A stretch of DNA of 64,000 bases from Polaribacter glomeratus (GCF_002954665.1 NZ_MSCM01000002.1:344767-408766), one strand, 5' to 3'; positions 15,414 to 25,460 are shown, counted from the stretch's first letter. Numbers and translations are program-made. Notes: generated from the letters alone by a model not told the origin.

Positions 15414-16787
15414 TTATTTGAGAATAAAAGGAACATGTTTTTTAAGTGAATAATTTTCTTTTAAGAATTTTGAATTTAATTTTTTATCAGAAATTGAAAT
15501 TGCAGCGCCAAGTGCAGACCCTAAAGAGGCATCCGTAGTTCGTAATTTCATCCCTCTAAAATAATGTGATAATAATTTAATATATAAATCATTATTACTA
15601 AAACCACCATCAATGTATAATCTTTTTACATCGTCTGTACCAATACATTTTTTAATACTCTCTAGTTGTAATGTTACTAGTTCTATCATTAATTGATGAT
15701 ACGCATGCTCAAACTTATTATAAGTGATTTTTGTTTTTTTAGGCATGTTAGGCACCGTAATGCTTTCCCATTTAAAACAAGGTTGAAAGTCTTTCATAAT
15801 TTCGAAAAACACCTCATAATCAAAAGATACATTTCTATGAAAATCGTCTGAAACCCCAAAATGTTTGTCTAATTTTTTAACCTGAATTTTGTATTCATTT
15901 CCTAAAAATAAACGGGTTGCTTTTACGGGTTTTCCATTAATACGCATGTAATTAATAGTGTTTCCATCCTCAGTATTATCAGCAATTGGTTTTTTTGCAA
16001 ACGGATTAAAAACAATGCTCCAAGTACCTGTAGAAACTAATGCAAATTTTTTCTTGACACTTCTTACATACGGTAAAAGTGCGGCAGAACTATCATGAAT
16101 TCCTACTCCTATTTTAATACGTTTGCCATTATAATTCATGTTTATACTAGTTTCCGTAGAAACAATTGGTGGCAAAATTTTATGCAAATTCTCTGCATAA
16201 ACCCAGTCATGATAATCTTTTTTATCATAGTTCCACAAAGCTGTATGGCAACCAATACTTGTATATTCACTTAAAGGAATGCCTGTAAAAACATAACTTA
16301 AATATTGCGGAAGATGTAAAGAGTATTTAATTTTTTTAAAGATTTCTGGCTTTCTGTATTTTAACCAATACAATTGAATTCCTGAATTTAACATGCTTAA
16401 ATCTGAGCATACTGTTTGCTTCAAAAACGCTACTTTTGGACCATATTTTGCAAAGAAATCATCTATTAATTTCTGATCTATCGGTTTAATATAATTGTAT
16501 AAAGGTGTTAAAGGATCGCCATTTTCGTCAATATGAACAAAACTTGCTCCGTAGGTAGAAAAATTAATGGCCTCTATATCGTATTTTTCGGCTTTTAAAA
16601 TCAAGCTAAAAACTTCTTTTAACCATTTTTGCAATGCTGGTAAATTTTCTGTAGGAAAACCGTCTTCATCTACAATTTCATCAAAATGTATGTATTCTTT
16701 ATGAACTTGTTTAAAATCTTCATCAAATAAAAAAAATTTTTTATTGGTTTTTCCGATATCAAAAACTGCAGTAACTTTTTGTTTCAT
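15414..16787 (-). CDS. rhaB: FGGY-family sugar kinase, probable L-rhamnulokinase, 457 aa
   Basis: FGGY kinase features are visible: a phosphate-binding strand AVFDIGKTNKKFF (about 8-20), YGASFVHIDENG, LVSTGTWSIVFNP in the second lobe, and LYIDGGFSNNDLY plus DASLGSALGAAIS near the C terminus for ADP binding. It would phosphorylate L-rhamnulose at O-1. Assignment to rhamnulose over other ketoses rests on its place between rhamnose isomerase (8 nt away) and the rest of the rhamnose pathway. Cytoplasmic. Start is ATG. Confidence 0.85.
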   Translation of the reverse strand: MKQKVTAVFDIGKTNKKFFLFDEDFKQVHKEYIHFDEIVDEDGFPTENLPALQKWLKEVFSLILKAEKYDIEAINFSTYGASFVHIDENGDPLTPLYNYIKPIDQKLIDDFFAKYGPKVAFLKQTVCSDLSMLNSGIQLYWLKYRKPEIFKKIKYSLHLPQYLSYVFTGIPLSEYTSIGCHTALWNYDKKDYHDWVYAENLHKILPPIVSTETSINMNYNGKRIKIGVGIHDSSAALLPYVRSVKKKFALVSTGTWSIVFNPFAKKPIADNTEDGNTINYMRINGKPVKATRLFLGNEYKIQVKKLDKHFGVSDDFHRNVSFDYEVFFEIMKDFQPCFKWESITVPNMPKKTKITYNKFEHAYHQLMIELVTLQLESIKKCIGTDDVKRLYIDGGFSNNDLYIKLLSHYFRGMKLRTTDASLGSALGAAISISDKKLNSKFLKENYSLKKHVPFILK

Positions 16788-16795
16788 TCTAAATA

Positions 16796-18076
16796 TTATA
16801 AACCGGTTGCTACTGTATTTCTTCCTCTTTCTTTTATCAATTGATTTCTAACATCTAAAGATCTGTATGCGTTTATTGGACTAATAACCCCACCGGAATT
16901 TAAACGAGCTCTTTCTATTAAAGGGCGCACGTCTGTTCTGTAAGCACCTTGCAAAATTTCTTGACATTTTACAACATCATTGTCTAATTGCGCCGCTTTT
17001 AATTCTTCTTGATCAATTAATAAAGCTTTTGCAAATGCTTCTTGAATAGCTTCTAAAGATTGAATTAAATCTTCTAAAGGATCTTTTACATTATGACTCG
17101 CATCAATCATCCACGCTAAATCTGGATTTTGGGGATTGTTTTGCATACCGTATACTAATTCATTAAAAATCAAGAAAAGTGCATAGGGCTTGATACTACC
17201 AACTGTTAAATCGTCATCGCCATATTTACTATCATTAAAGTGAAAACCACCAAGTTTACCTTTTAATTGTAAAATTGATACAATTTGTTCAATATTACTA
17301 TTTGGTAAATGATGTCCTAAATCTACTAAAGTAAACGCTTTTTCGCCACAACCATTAGCCAACATTAATGAAGCACCCCAATCTTGGATAACTGTGCTGT
17401 AAAAATTTGGCTCATACGGTTTGTATTCTATTAACATTTTCCAATCTTCTGGCAAACCTTTGTAGATATCTTTTAGACTGTTTTGAGTATTTTGAAAAGC
17501 AGTTTGAAAGTTATTTTGACCAGGAAAACAAGAACCATCAGCCAACCAAACCGTTAAACTTTTAGAACCTAGTTTGTCTCCAATTTTAATAACTTCTAAA
17601 TTGTGTTGTATTGCCTGTTCTCTAACATCCTTATTTGTATTGCTTAAAGAACCATATTTATAGCTTTCTGATGCACTTTTTTGATCTTGAAAAGTATTAG
17701 AGTTTACAGAATCGAACTTTATATGTAACGAATCTGCTTGTTGCTTAATTGCAGCATAATCCGAAGGAACATCCCAAGGGATGTGCAAAGAAACGGCTCC
17801 TGCAGTTTGAGTTAACGCATGTAAAACTCCAACATCTTCTAATTTTTGTTCTAAAGTTGATGGTTCTCCGTAAAAAGAAAAACGCCCAAAACGAGTTCCA
17901 CCTGCTCCTAATGCCCAACTAGGAATTGCTACTTGAAATTCTGATAATTTTGATATAATTTCTTCAACTTTATGACCATTTTTAGTGAGTTTATTTGCTA
18001 AGAAATCAAAATTATCGTTGTGATCTTCAAGAATACTCTTGTTCGTATTTTGAATATGTTCTTTATTTATTTTCAT
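16796..18076 (-). CDS. rhaI: L-rhamnose isomerase (RhaI type), 426 aa
   Basis: A TIM-barrel sugar isomerase of the Bacteroidota/Pseudomonas RhaI type, not the E. coli RhaA type. Visible motifs are FQVAIPSWALGAGGTRFGRF near residue 50, IEYKPYEPNFY with a metal-binding Glu, LVDLGHHLPN, GGFHFNDSKYGDDDL with metal ligands, and WMIDASHNVKDP. It converts L-rhamnose to L-rhamnulose. A terminator-like hairpin (18125-18161) lies between it and the upstream aldolase gene. It is therefore expressed by read-through or from a local promoter. Confidence 0.9.
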   Translation of the reverse strand: MKINKEHIQNTNKSILEDHNDNFDFLANKLTKNGHKVEEIISKLSEFQVAIPSWALGAGGTRFGRFSFYGEPSTLEQKLEDVGVLHALTQTAGAVSLHIPWDVPSDYAAIKQQADSLHIKFDSVNSNTFQDQKSASESYKYGSLSNTNKDVREQAIQHNLEVIKIGDKLGSKSLTVWLADGSCFPGQNNFQTAFQNTQNSLKDIYKGLPEDWKMLIEYKPYEPNFYSTVIQDWGASLMLANGCGEKAFTLVDLGHHLPNSNIEQIVSILQLKGKLGGFHFNDSKYGDDDLTVGSIKPYALFLIFNELVYGMQNNPQNPDLAWMIDASHNVKDPLEDLIQSLEAIQEAFAKALLIDQEELKAAQLDNDVVKCQEILQGAYRTDVRPLIERARLNSGGVISPINAYRSLDVRNQLIKERGRNTVATGL

Positions 18077-18103
18077 TACGTTTCTTCTTTTGGTTTAATA
18101 ATT

Positions 18104-18115
18104 AGAGAATTCTCT
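18104..18115. promoter_or_regulatory. 12-bp perfect palindrome upstream of rhaI
   Basis: AGAGAATTCTCT is a perfect palindrome 27 nt upstream of the isomerase start, between it and the terminator hairpin. It could be a local operator. The shared 16-bp regulon element is absent here. Confidence 0.35.
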
Positions 18116-18124
18116 CAATTTAAA

Positions 18125-18161
18125 AAACTTCCATAAATAATGGTTTCATCTATGGAAGTTT
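18125..18161 (-). terminator. Intra-operon terminator/attenuator after the aldolase gene
   Basis: AAACTTCCAT (18125-18134 region) pairs with ATGGAAGTTT (18152-18161). Read on the minus strand it is followed by a T6 run. It would lower expression of the downstream isomerase, kinase, dehydrogenase and permease relative to the aldolase. Confidence 0.75.
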
Positions 18162-18191
18162 AACATTTAAATTAATTCTACTTTATAACAA

Positions 18192-20297
18192 TTATCTTAC
18201 AAATGCATTGGCCATCCCGCCATCTACATTGATTATATTTCCAGTAGATTTATCGAGTATTCCTACTAAAGAAAATACGCCGTTTGCAATATCATTTGGT
18301 GTTATAATTTCATTTAATAAATTTCTTTTTGCATAAAAAGCAGGCAATTCGGCTACGGTAATTCCGTTTGCTTTTGCTCTACCCTCTGCCCAAGCACCTT
18401 CCCATATTTTACTACCTATAATTACGCCATCAGGATTTACGGTGTTTACTCTAATTTTATCTTTACCCAATTCTGCAGCTAACAAACGAACCATATGCTG
18501 TTGTGCAGCTTTTGCGGTTCCGTAAGCTACATTATTTGGCCCCGCTACTAATCCGTTTTTACTTGCTATTGCAATATAATCGCCACCAAGACCTTGTTTG
18601 CGCATAATTGCAGTTGCTTGTTTTGCTAAATCAAACTGACCTTTTACTAAAATACTTTGTAAAATATTCCAGTCTTTATCTGTAGTATCTTCTAAAGCTT
18701 TAGAAATTGCTAAACCAGCACTGTGCACAATAATATCAACTCCTCCAAACTCTACACATGCTTTTTTATAAGCAGAAGCTATAGATTCTGTATCTGTTAC
18801 ATCGCAAATTGCGTACGTAGAAACATCTCTTTTGTAAGTTGCGTGTGCTTCAATTAAGCTTTGCTCGTTAATATCTGTTAAAACAACATTTGCTCCTTCT
18901 GCTGCTAATTTATCTGCAATTGCTTTTCCGATTCCGCCTCCAGCACCTGTTACAAAAGCAACTTTTCGAGACAAGGGTTGTTCTTTTGGCATTCTTGATA
19001 ATTTAGCCTCTTCTAATAACCAGTATTCAATATCAAAAGCTTCTTGTCTTGGTAATGAAGTGTATGAAGTTATTGCTTCTGCACCGCGCATTACGTTAAT
19101 TGCATTGATATAAAACTCGTTTGCAACTCTAGTTGTTTGTTTGTTTTTAGCAAAACTAAACATTCCAACTCCAGGATAGATGATTATTACAGGATTTGCA
19201 TCACGAACTGCAGGACTATTTGCTTTTTTACAGGTATTATAATAATCTACATATTCTTGTCTGTAACTTTCAAAAGCAGGCTCTAATTTTTTAAAGACTG
19301 CATTTGCATCAGAAAGGTCTTCATTTTTATCTAACTTTAAAACTAAAGGCTGAATTTTAGTTCTTAAAAAGTGATCGGGACAAGAAGTACCCATTGGCGC
19401 TAATCTTGCCAAATCATTGCTGTTGACGAATTCTAAAACAACATCTGTATCAGAAAAATGACCAATCATTCTATTTTCCGAAGAACATAAGCCCCTTAAC
19501 AGAGGCATAATTTGAGCTGCTTTTTCTAAACGATCTTCTTTAGGAAGGCTTTCAATTTTTTGACCTCCAAAAACACTTCCTTTTTCCTTAATTTTTTGCT
19601 CAATATACTCAGAAGCAGTCTCAATAACCTCTAAACTATTTATGTAACATTCGTAAGAAGTGTCTCCCCAAGTAAATAAACCATGAGAACCTAATACAAT
19701 TCCTCTAATTCCGGGATTATCTTCTAAACATTTTTCTATTTGCAAACCTAAATCGAAACCTGGTCTTTGCCAAGGCACCCAGCCCATTGTATCGCCCCAA
19801 ATTTCTTTGGTTACTTTTTCACTGTCTTTTGCAGCAGCTACAGCAATTAATGCATCTGGATGTAGATGATCTATGTGTGCAAATGGTAAAAGACCGTGCA
19901 AAGGAGTATCTATTGAAGGTGCTTTGCTGTCTAAATCATAAATACAATGATTGAATAAACCAACCATTCTATCTTCATCGGCTAAACCACCATAAACGTT
20001 TTTTAAATCACGTAATCTTTTTGTGTAGATTCCTGCAATTCCGCTTCTATTTAAAGTACCTATATCACCACCAGAACCTTTGATCCACATTACCTCTACT
20101 TCTTCATTTGTAAGTGGGTCTTTCTCTATCGTTCTACAGCTAGTATTACCACCACCATAATTAGTGATTCTTAAATCTGCGCCTAAAATGTTTGATCTAT
20201 ATAAGAATAATGAAACTTGGTCATCTCCAAAAGCAGTTGCCTTTTCTTCGTTCCACAAATAATCTACATGCTTAAATTTTTTTGTACTAGTTTTCAT
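18192..20297 (-). CDS. Bifunctional rhamnulose-1-phosphate aldolase / lactaldehyde dehydrogenase, 701 aa
   Basis: The N-terminal half is a class II aldolase: NYGGGNTS, WIKGSGGD, LLPFAHIDHLHPDALIAV with the zinc histidines, and GIVLGSHGLFTWG. The C-terminal part, from about residue 445, is a short-chain dehydrogenase: VTGAGGGIGKAIADKL for NAD binding and YGTAKAAQQ with the Tyr/Lys pair. The family cleaves rhamnulose-1-P to DHAP and L-lactaldehyde and oxidises the latter to L-lactate. First gene of its transcript. The shared regulon element and a -7 box lie 23-67 nt upstream. Length is typical of the fused form. Start is ATG. Confidence 0.92.
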   Translation of the reverse strand: MKTSTKKFKHVDYLWNEEKATAFGDDQVSLFLYRSNILGADLRITNYGGGNTSCRTIEKDPLTNEEVEVMWIKGSGGDIGTLNRSGIAGIYTKRLRDLKNVYGGLADEDRMVGLFNHCIYDLDSKAPSIDTPLHGLLPFAHIDHLHPDALIAVAAAKDSEKVTKEIWGDTMGWVPWQRPGFDLGLQIEKCLEDNPGIRGIVLGSHGLFTWGDTSYECYINSLEVIETASEYIEQKIKEKGSVFGGQKIESLPKEDRLEKAAQIMPLLRGLCSSENRMIGHFSDTDVVLEFVNSNDLARLAPMGTSCPDHFLRTKIQPLVLKLDKNEDLSDANAVFKKLEPAFESYRQEYVDYYNTCKKANSPAVRDANPVIIIYPGVGMFSFAKNKQTTRVANEFYINAINVMRGAEAITSYTSLPRQEAFDIEYWLLEEAKLSRMPKEQPLSRKVAFVTGAGGGIGKAIADKLAAEGANVVLTDINEQSLIEAHATYKRDVSTYAICDVTDTESIASAYKKACVEFGGVDIIVHSAGLAISKALEDTTDKDWNILQSILVKGQFDLAKQATAIMRKQGLGGDYIAIASKNGLVAGPNNVAYGTAKAAQQHMVRLLAAELGKDKIRVNTVNPDGVIIGSKIWEGAWAEGRAKANGITVAELPAFYAKRNLLNEIITPNDIANGVFSLVGILDKSTGNIINVDGGMANAFVR

Positions 20298-20319
20298 AAG
20301 GAATCTTAAATATTTTTAG

Positions 20320-20364
20320 CTAAAATAAAGTACTATCAAAATATTTCTATCCTGTACTGTACTG
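20320..20364 (-). promoter_or_regulatory. Shared regulon promoter, rhamnose operon
   Basis: Read on the minus strand: CAGTACAGTACAGGAT (20364-20349), 21 nt, then a -7 box TATTTTAG (20327-20320). It matches the arrangement found upstream of the PUL operons. Confidence 0.75.
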
Positions 20365-20486
20365 CACAGATAAAGGTAGTGTAGATAGTTTTTACTTAAA
20401 GTGCATTTAAAAGTTGAAAATTAAAATATTATGTTACAAAAACCTTTTTAAAAACTTATTTTATTTAGTTGTTTTTTTTAAAATTA

Positions 20487-20531
20487 CAGGGTACAACAGG
20501 ATGCTCTTTTCCTTTCAAATTTATTCATTTG
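20487..20531 (+). promoter_or_regulatory. Shared regulon promoter, GntR regulator gene
   Basis: CAGGGTACAACAGGAT (20487-20502), 21 nt, then TTCATTTG (20524-20531) facing the regulator gene. This implies that the regulator is itself under the same control. The leader to the start codon is about 150 nt. The rest of the 20365-20683 spacer shows nothing else. Confidence 0.65.
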
Positions 20532-20683
20532 ATTTTGTTGATTTCATGGATTATTGTATATTCTCTTGGCAATTTTATATATTTGTGTACTAAATTACAC
20601 CTTATTTAAGACTGATAAATACAGGGAAAAAGATATATTTGATAAAATCATTTAAGGTTTAATAACACCTATAAAACTGTTTT

Positions 20684-21724
20684 ATGTTTAAATTTATAAC
20701 TATTGATGAAAATTCTAGAATTCCTAAATATCAACAAATTGTTGACTCTATAATTCATAATATTTCTATTGGTAAATTAACAATGGATCAAAAAATACCC
20801 TCTATAAATATGTTTAGTGAGGAGTTTTATCTATCTAGAGATACCGTAGAAAAAGCATATGGTATTCTTAAAAAACGAAATATAATTACTTCAATTAGAG
20901 GTAAAGGATATTATATTAGTAGAACTGAGTTAATTTCTAAAGTAAATATTTTATTTCTTGTTAATAAATTAAGTACTTATAAAATGAGAATTTATACTTC
21001 TTTTTTAGAAAATATAGGCACCAATTCTCATACAGATTTGCATATTTATCATTGTGATGAATCTTTGTTTTTAAACCTAATTAGTAAATATAAATCTTCT
21101 TACGATTATTATGTAATTATGCCTCATTTTAAGACAGAAGATTTAAAACATGTAAGTTTTACGGATAAGGTAATAAAAGAAATTAATAAAATTCCGCAAG
21201 AAAAATTAATAATTTTAGACAATGCAAAACCAGGTATAGAAGATAATCTTACCGAAATTTATCAAGATTTTGAAAATGATATTTACGATGCTTTAAAACA
21301 AGGTATTGATAAAATTAGTAAGTATAAAAAAATAATGTTAATCTATCCAGAGAGATCTGTGTACCCTTATCCACGAAGGATTTTAACAGGTTTTAGAAAA
21401 TTTTGTGTCGAGTATAAACTTGATTTTGAAATTTTGAATGAAATCTATCCTGATATGATTTTAAAAAAGGGCGATTTATTTATTACTATTGAAGAATCTG
21501 ACTTGGTAAATTTAGTAAAACAAATTCGTGAAGATGAGTTTATTTTAGGAAAAGAAATAGGTATCATCTCATACAATGAAACTCCTTTAAAAAGTTTATT
21601 AGGCATTACTGTAATGTCTACCGATTTCAAAATTATGGGCGAAACAGCAGCAAAAATGATTTTAAATAAACAAAAAGGTAAAGTAAAAGTACCTTTTAAT
21701 TTTATTGAGAGAGAATCGCTTTAA
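20684..21724 (+). CDS. GntR-family regulator with LacI-type sugar-sensing domain, 346 aa
   Basis: Residues about 1-75 are a GntR winged helix (IPKYQQIVDSIIHNISIGKL, IPSINMFSEEF, SRDTVEKAYGILKKRNIITSIRGKGYYI). Residues about 85-346 look like the periplasmic-binding-protein/LacI sensor fold seen in some Bacteroidota GntR proteins, with a closing IMGETAAKMIL helix. It is divergent from the rhamnose operon, and a shared 16-bp element lies upstream of both. It is the best candidate to bind that element throughout the region and to sense rhamnose or a derivative. Start is ATG. Confidence 0.85.
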   Translation: MFKFITIDENSRIPKYQQIVDSIIHNISIGKLTMDQKIPSINMFSEEFYLSRDTVEKAYGILKKRNIITSIRGKGYYISRTELISKVNILFLVNKLSTYKMRIYTSFLENIGTNSHTDLHIYHCDESLFLNLISKYKSSYDYYVIMPHFKTEDLKHVSFTDKVIKEINKIPQEKLIILDNAKPGIEDNLTEIYQDFENDIYDALKQGIDKISKYKKIMLIYPERSVYPYPRRILTGFRKFCVEYKLDFEILNEIYPDMILKKGDLFITIEESDLVNLVKQIREDEFILGKEIGIISYNETPLKSLLGITVMSTDFKIMGETAAKMILNKQKGKVKVPFNFIERESL

Positions 21725-21758
21725 AGTATAAGCATTACATCTTTATTAAATCTACCAA

Positions 21759-22607
21759 TTATTCTTTTTGATTGATAAAACTCATCAATATCTTTTTAAC
21801 ATCAGCAACAGTTCCCATTTTTAAACCATTTTTGACGTTTGCTCCAGTTATCCAATATAAAACCATACCTGCATCGGAACAATCCCATTTGCCTTTTTGA
21901 AATTTAACAACATTGTCATTTTCTGCGATTTTTCCTTGAATCCAAACTTGTTGTAAACGCTCGTCTTTATGGTTTTTTGCCCAATCCCAATCTTCAAAAT
22001 TTACTTTTAAGTTTATATTCTGATCTGGAATTCTAACTTCTTCAATTCCGAAATCTAAAATTTGTTGCCATTTATAAAAATCCCCAGCATTATCATTTGC
22101 GGGATGATGCGTTATTACTTTAACATATTTGTGTTTTTCTTTTTTGGAAGCGTCTAAAGCAAAACCAATAATATCTGGCTCACCAGCTTCTATAATCCAA
22201 AGTGGATTTTCATCCGAAGAAATATTTATTGCCTTTGTTAAATCTTTAATGGTTTGTTCTAATTGCCATTTTGCATCAAAAAAAGTAAGTGTATCAAAAC
22301 CACCCCATCGCCTTGCTGTTACATCGCAAGCACTTTGCATTAAAGCATGTCTTTCTTTTTCTGCTTTTTCTTATATTTTCTCTCCCCGAATTAAATCACA
22401 ACTATGAGAATAATGCACCAATCTTTTTTCAAGACCAGAAGATCTTAGTAAAGCTAAAGATATTGCGGTTCCGCCTAAATCGTCTGGATCTGCAGAATTA
22501 CCATCAGCAACAATGGCAATTCTCCCTTTTGGCGGGTTTATAATTTGTGCGGATATTGCAGTGGCTATTGAAAATAAAGCTACAAACAACCATTTTATTT
22601 TTAACAT
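21759..22607 (-). pseudogene. Secreted nucleoside-hydrolase-like protein interrupted by one in-frame stop
   Basis: An N-terminal signal peptide (MLKIKWLFVALFSIATAISAQ, start ATG at 22607) is followed by GRIAIVADGNSADPDDLGGTA, which resembles the Asp-rich start of nucleoside hydrolases. At 22373-22371 a TAA interrupts the frame after LIRGEKI. Coding resumes in the same frame (EKAEKERHAL, then MQSACDVTARRWGG) to 21759. The two halves are exactly in phase, so one nonsense change explains the break. Without it the product would be about 282 residues. It follows the lyase terminator at 22645-22672. Its role in the PUL is unknown. Confidence 0.75.
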
Positions 22608-22643
22608 GATACGTCTTATTTTTAGCACCAAATAAATATAATT

Positions 22644-22673
22644 AAAAACCTTCTAAATTATAGAAGGTTTTTA
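22644..22673 (-). terminator. Terminator after the propeller lyase gene
   Basis: AAAAACCTTCTA and TAGAAGGTTTTT pair around a 5-nt loop, with T-rich sequence beyond. It is 40 nt downstream of the lyase stop and separates it from the broken gene. Confidence 0.8.
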
Positions 22674-22712
22674 ATTATTACTATCAGTATTTTTAATTTG
22701 AATATAAAATAT

Positions 22713-25169
22713 TTATCTCATAATTAATTTATTGACATATGTGTTTTGATTATCTCCAATAACTTTTATAAAATAAACCCCTGGTTTAAACTTACCATCA
22801 TTATTTATTTTTATTTTTCCTAAGGTAGTAGCAGTTCGATAAATAGTTTTCCCTAAAGTATCCGTAACAATAATAATTGCTTTATTAAAACCATTTAATG
22901 CTATTGTAAACCTATTATTGGCAGGATTAGGATATACTTTTACGGATGTTAATTCAAGTTTTTCATCATCTAAACTAAGTGGCGTACTTGCTAATTCTAC
23001 TTGCCATTTACTTCTGTTATCTGTGTTTTCTGAGTGTATAATTGTATTATCTGTTTGATTGTATAAATATCTTACAGCATTTCTAATTTCAAAACGATAG
23101 ATTCCATCTCCTTCATAAATAACAGTCCATTGTTTGTCACTATCTTCTCTTGGTGCTGCAAAACTTGTGTTTATTATTGCTCCAACTGGGCTTCCTGCTG
23201 CTCTTAATATTCCTCTATTAGTGGTACTATTGATATTAAAATAATCGCCAGCTTTTACAAACTCCCATTCTTTATCTGCGCCAACACCAGAAATGCTTGC
23301 AATAACTGCTGTTTCTTCAGAATCCAAATATCTGCCAGTTTCTAGATTCTTTATCCTATATATTTCTCCTGTTAAATCTGTATAATCTTTATTTTGAATA
23401 GTGACTGTTATTTCTGAAGAAGAAATACTTTCGTTTTTATCATTGTAAGCAACTGCTTGAATAATATATAGACCTGCTGTAACTGGTATCCAGTTTACTG
23501 AATATGGAGCAGTAGTGTCTTCTTCAAATGATGAACCATCAATTTTAAAATCTACTTTAGAAATAACACCAGTATCTGTAGAAGCATTTGCAGAAAGCGC
23601 TACAGTTTCGCCAGTATTAAAAGTTTGATTATTAAATGGAGATGACAGAGAGACATTAAAGGGTTGTTGTACAATATCTAAATCAATAACCTGTAAATAG
23701 ATAGGTTGTGCATCTCCAGTTTTTTTCTCCATTAAATAATAATACAACTTTCCGTCTGCAATATGCACTTGGCCATGATTAAAATATTTACCACTATTTG
23801 CTTGATAAATTCTCGTAAAATTATTGGTTCCTCCTTCTGCTTTCTCAACAAATACGCGCCCATTATTAGTTAAACCAATAATATAAATATCACTTCCTGT
23901 GGTATAAATCGATTCTGCACCAGAAAAATCAGTAGTGGTTATAAAATCTGGATTGCCTGCTTTTTTATAAGTATGTACTTGCTTCGTTTCATTATTTTCA
24001 TTGTCTTTTACTTGACTTATAAGATGTACATCTCCATTATCAGTTACTGTCCAATCAAAACCACCAACAATATAAACTTGATTTGCTGCAGTAGTTGCAA
24101 CTAAATCTCCGGGTTCTGATACTTTTACCAAATCAGCAAAAACTAGTGGCAACGCAAAACTGTCTCCTCTGTAATTATTCCAACTACCTGTACCGTCTTG
24201 ATTGTCTGAATAGGCGTAATAAATTCCGTTTTGATATTCATATTTATCATTATTATTTGATGATCTGCGTTGAAAACCAACTCTAATCTTACCGTTTACA
24301 TATTTCATATTTCCATACAAACCCCAATTGTAATCTTCGCCTCTGTTTTTAGCATTTAAAATATTAAAATGTGTAAAACCTGACCAAGAAGAAGTACTTG
24401 CAGTATATTTAGAAAACTTATATGCACCATTATTATTACCACCTTCTCGCATGTACATAAAAAGGTCTCCAGAGTCGTTTAGAAAAAACTGCGGATATGT
24501 TAATTCGGAAAAAGCAGCATAATTCTCTGCCCTATTTAAACTTAAATGCTTGTATCCATCATTAGTGTTTTTTACAAACTGATTCAGGCTAAAATCTTCA
24601 TCAGAAGCGGACGCAGCATTTTTAACAGAAAAAGAATATCTAAAATAATCATTACTTAAACTACCATTTGCCGGCTTTGTTCTTCCATAAGCGTGCATAT
24701 CATACAGTAAATGGATTGTGCCATCTAACGGACTTATGGCAACAGCGATTGTATTGTGAGATTCTCCTAACCACCAATTATTTTGAAAACCACTGTGTTG
24801 ATGTGGAAATTCAATAGTTTTTAAAGTTCCTGTAATCGTATTATAACGCGTTAACATTACATGGCGATTTTCTTTACCTCCTTTATACCAAGTCATAAAA
24901 ACAAATTCTTTATAGGTTTTTATACAATCTCCATGTGGTGTAATAATGTTTCCAAAAACATAATCATAAGGAGCATCTACGCCTGTATTAGCGGCATCAT
25001 TATCAACTTTAGACCCATTAAAATGCAAACCAAAATCAGAAATTTTAACCTCTTTTTCTAAAGTTACTTGTGCGCTCACAATAGCATTTAAACTTAAGAA
25101 AAAGCAAAATAATGCAATACGTTTTTTGCTTTTAATTTTAAGAAATTTAATTGTTATACTTTTTTTCAT
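22713..25169 (-). CDS. Secreted PL24/PL25-type ulvan lyase with RICIN-like and T9SS domains, 818 aa
   Basis: A signal peptide ends near AIVSAQ (34). Residues about 40-500 form a BNR_4-type seven-bladed propeller. The segment HQHSGFQNNWWLGESHNTIAVAISPLDG (123 onward) and the TIHLLYDMHAYG stretch carry the conserved histidines (H138, H159) of PL24/PL25 ulvan lyases. An Ig-like domain follows at about 505-595, then a RICIN-like module at about 600-720. The end is a type IX sorting domain (VYPNPANNRF ... KLIMR). It would cleave ulvan at the rhamnose-3-sulfate to uronate bond outside the cell. A weak copy of the regulon element lies upstream. PL24 versus PL25 is not settled. Confidence 0.8.
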   Translation of the reverse strand: MKKSITIKFLKIKSKKRIALFCFFLSLNAIVSAQVTLEKEVKISDFGLHFNGSKVDNDAANTGVDAPYDYVFGNIITPHGDCIKTYKEFVFMTWYKGGKENRHVMLTRYNTITGTLKTIEFPHQHSGFQNNWWLGESHNTIAVAISPLDGTIHLLYDMHAYGRTKPANGSLSNDYFRYSFSVKNAASASDEDFSLNQFVKNTNDGYKHLSLNRAENYAAFSELTYPQFFLNDSGDLFMYMREGGNNNGAYKFSKYTASTSSWSGFTHFNILNAKNRGEDYNWGLYGNMKYVNGKIRVGFQRRSSNNNDKYEYQNGIYYAYSDNQDGTGSWNNYRGDSFALPLVFADLVKVSEPGDLVATTAANQVYIVGGFDWTVTDNGDVHLISQVKDNENNETKQVHTYKKAGNPDFITTTDFSGAESIYTTGSDIYIIGLTNNGRVFVEKAEGGTNNFTRIYQANSGKYFNHGQVHIADGKLYYYLMEKKTGDAQPIYLQVIDLDIVQQPFNVSLSSPFNNQTFNTGETVALSANASTDTGVISKVDFKIDGSSFEEDTTAPYSVNWIPVTAGLYIIQAVAYNDKNESISSSEITVTIQNKDYTDLTGEIYRIKNLETGRYLDSEETAVIASISGVGADKEWEFVKAGDYFNINSTTNRGILRAAGSPVGAIINTSFAAPREDSDKQWTVIYEGDGIYRFEIRNAVRYLYNQTDNTIIHSENTDNRSKWQVELASTPLSLDDEKLELTSVKVYPNPANNRFTIALNGFNKAIIIVTDTLGKTIYRTATTLGKIKINNDGKFKPGVYFIKVIGDNQNTYVNKLIMR

Positions 25170-25222
25170 CTACTATTAATTTGCTTTTATTAAAAATAAT
25201 GCATTTTAAAATGCAATTTGTC

Positions 25223-25267
25223 TAAAAATCTAACAGAAACTATCCTGAGGCATCCTGCTACATCCAA
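25223..25267 (-). promoter_or_regulatory. Degenerate shared regulon promoter, propeller lyase
   Basis: Minus strand: a 16-mer ending GCAGGAT (25267-25252), 21 nt, then GATTTTTA (25230-25223). A further CAGGAT occurs 10 nt downstream. It is the weakest member of the set. Confidence 0.45.
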
Positions 25268-25460
25268 TTAAACCTTTTAACTATAACTAAGAAAATGTTC
25301 AATTTTAATTTAATTAATCATTTTTCAACTCATAAAGAATTAATAATATATCTGTTTTGTAAATAATTATAATTGCCATCATTGTTTTATTGGTTTAGTT
25401 TTAATCGCATTCGTCAATTTATTACACAATTAGAACGCGTTTAGTATCATAAAATTTAAA

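Noticed and set aside
22341..22373. Frameshift in the nucleoside-hydrolase-like gene
   Set aside because: The distance between the two halves is a multiple of three; it is an in-frame stop, not a frameshift.
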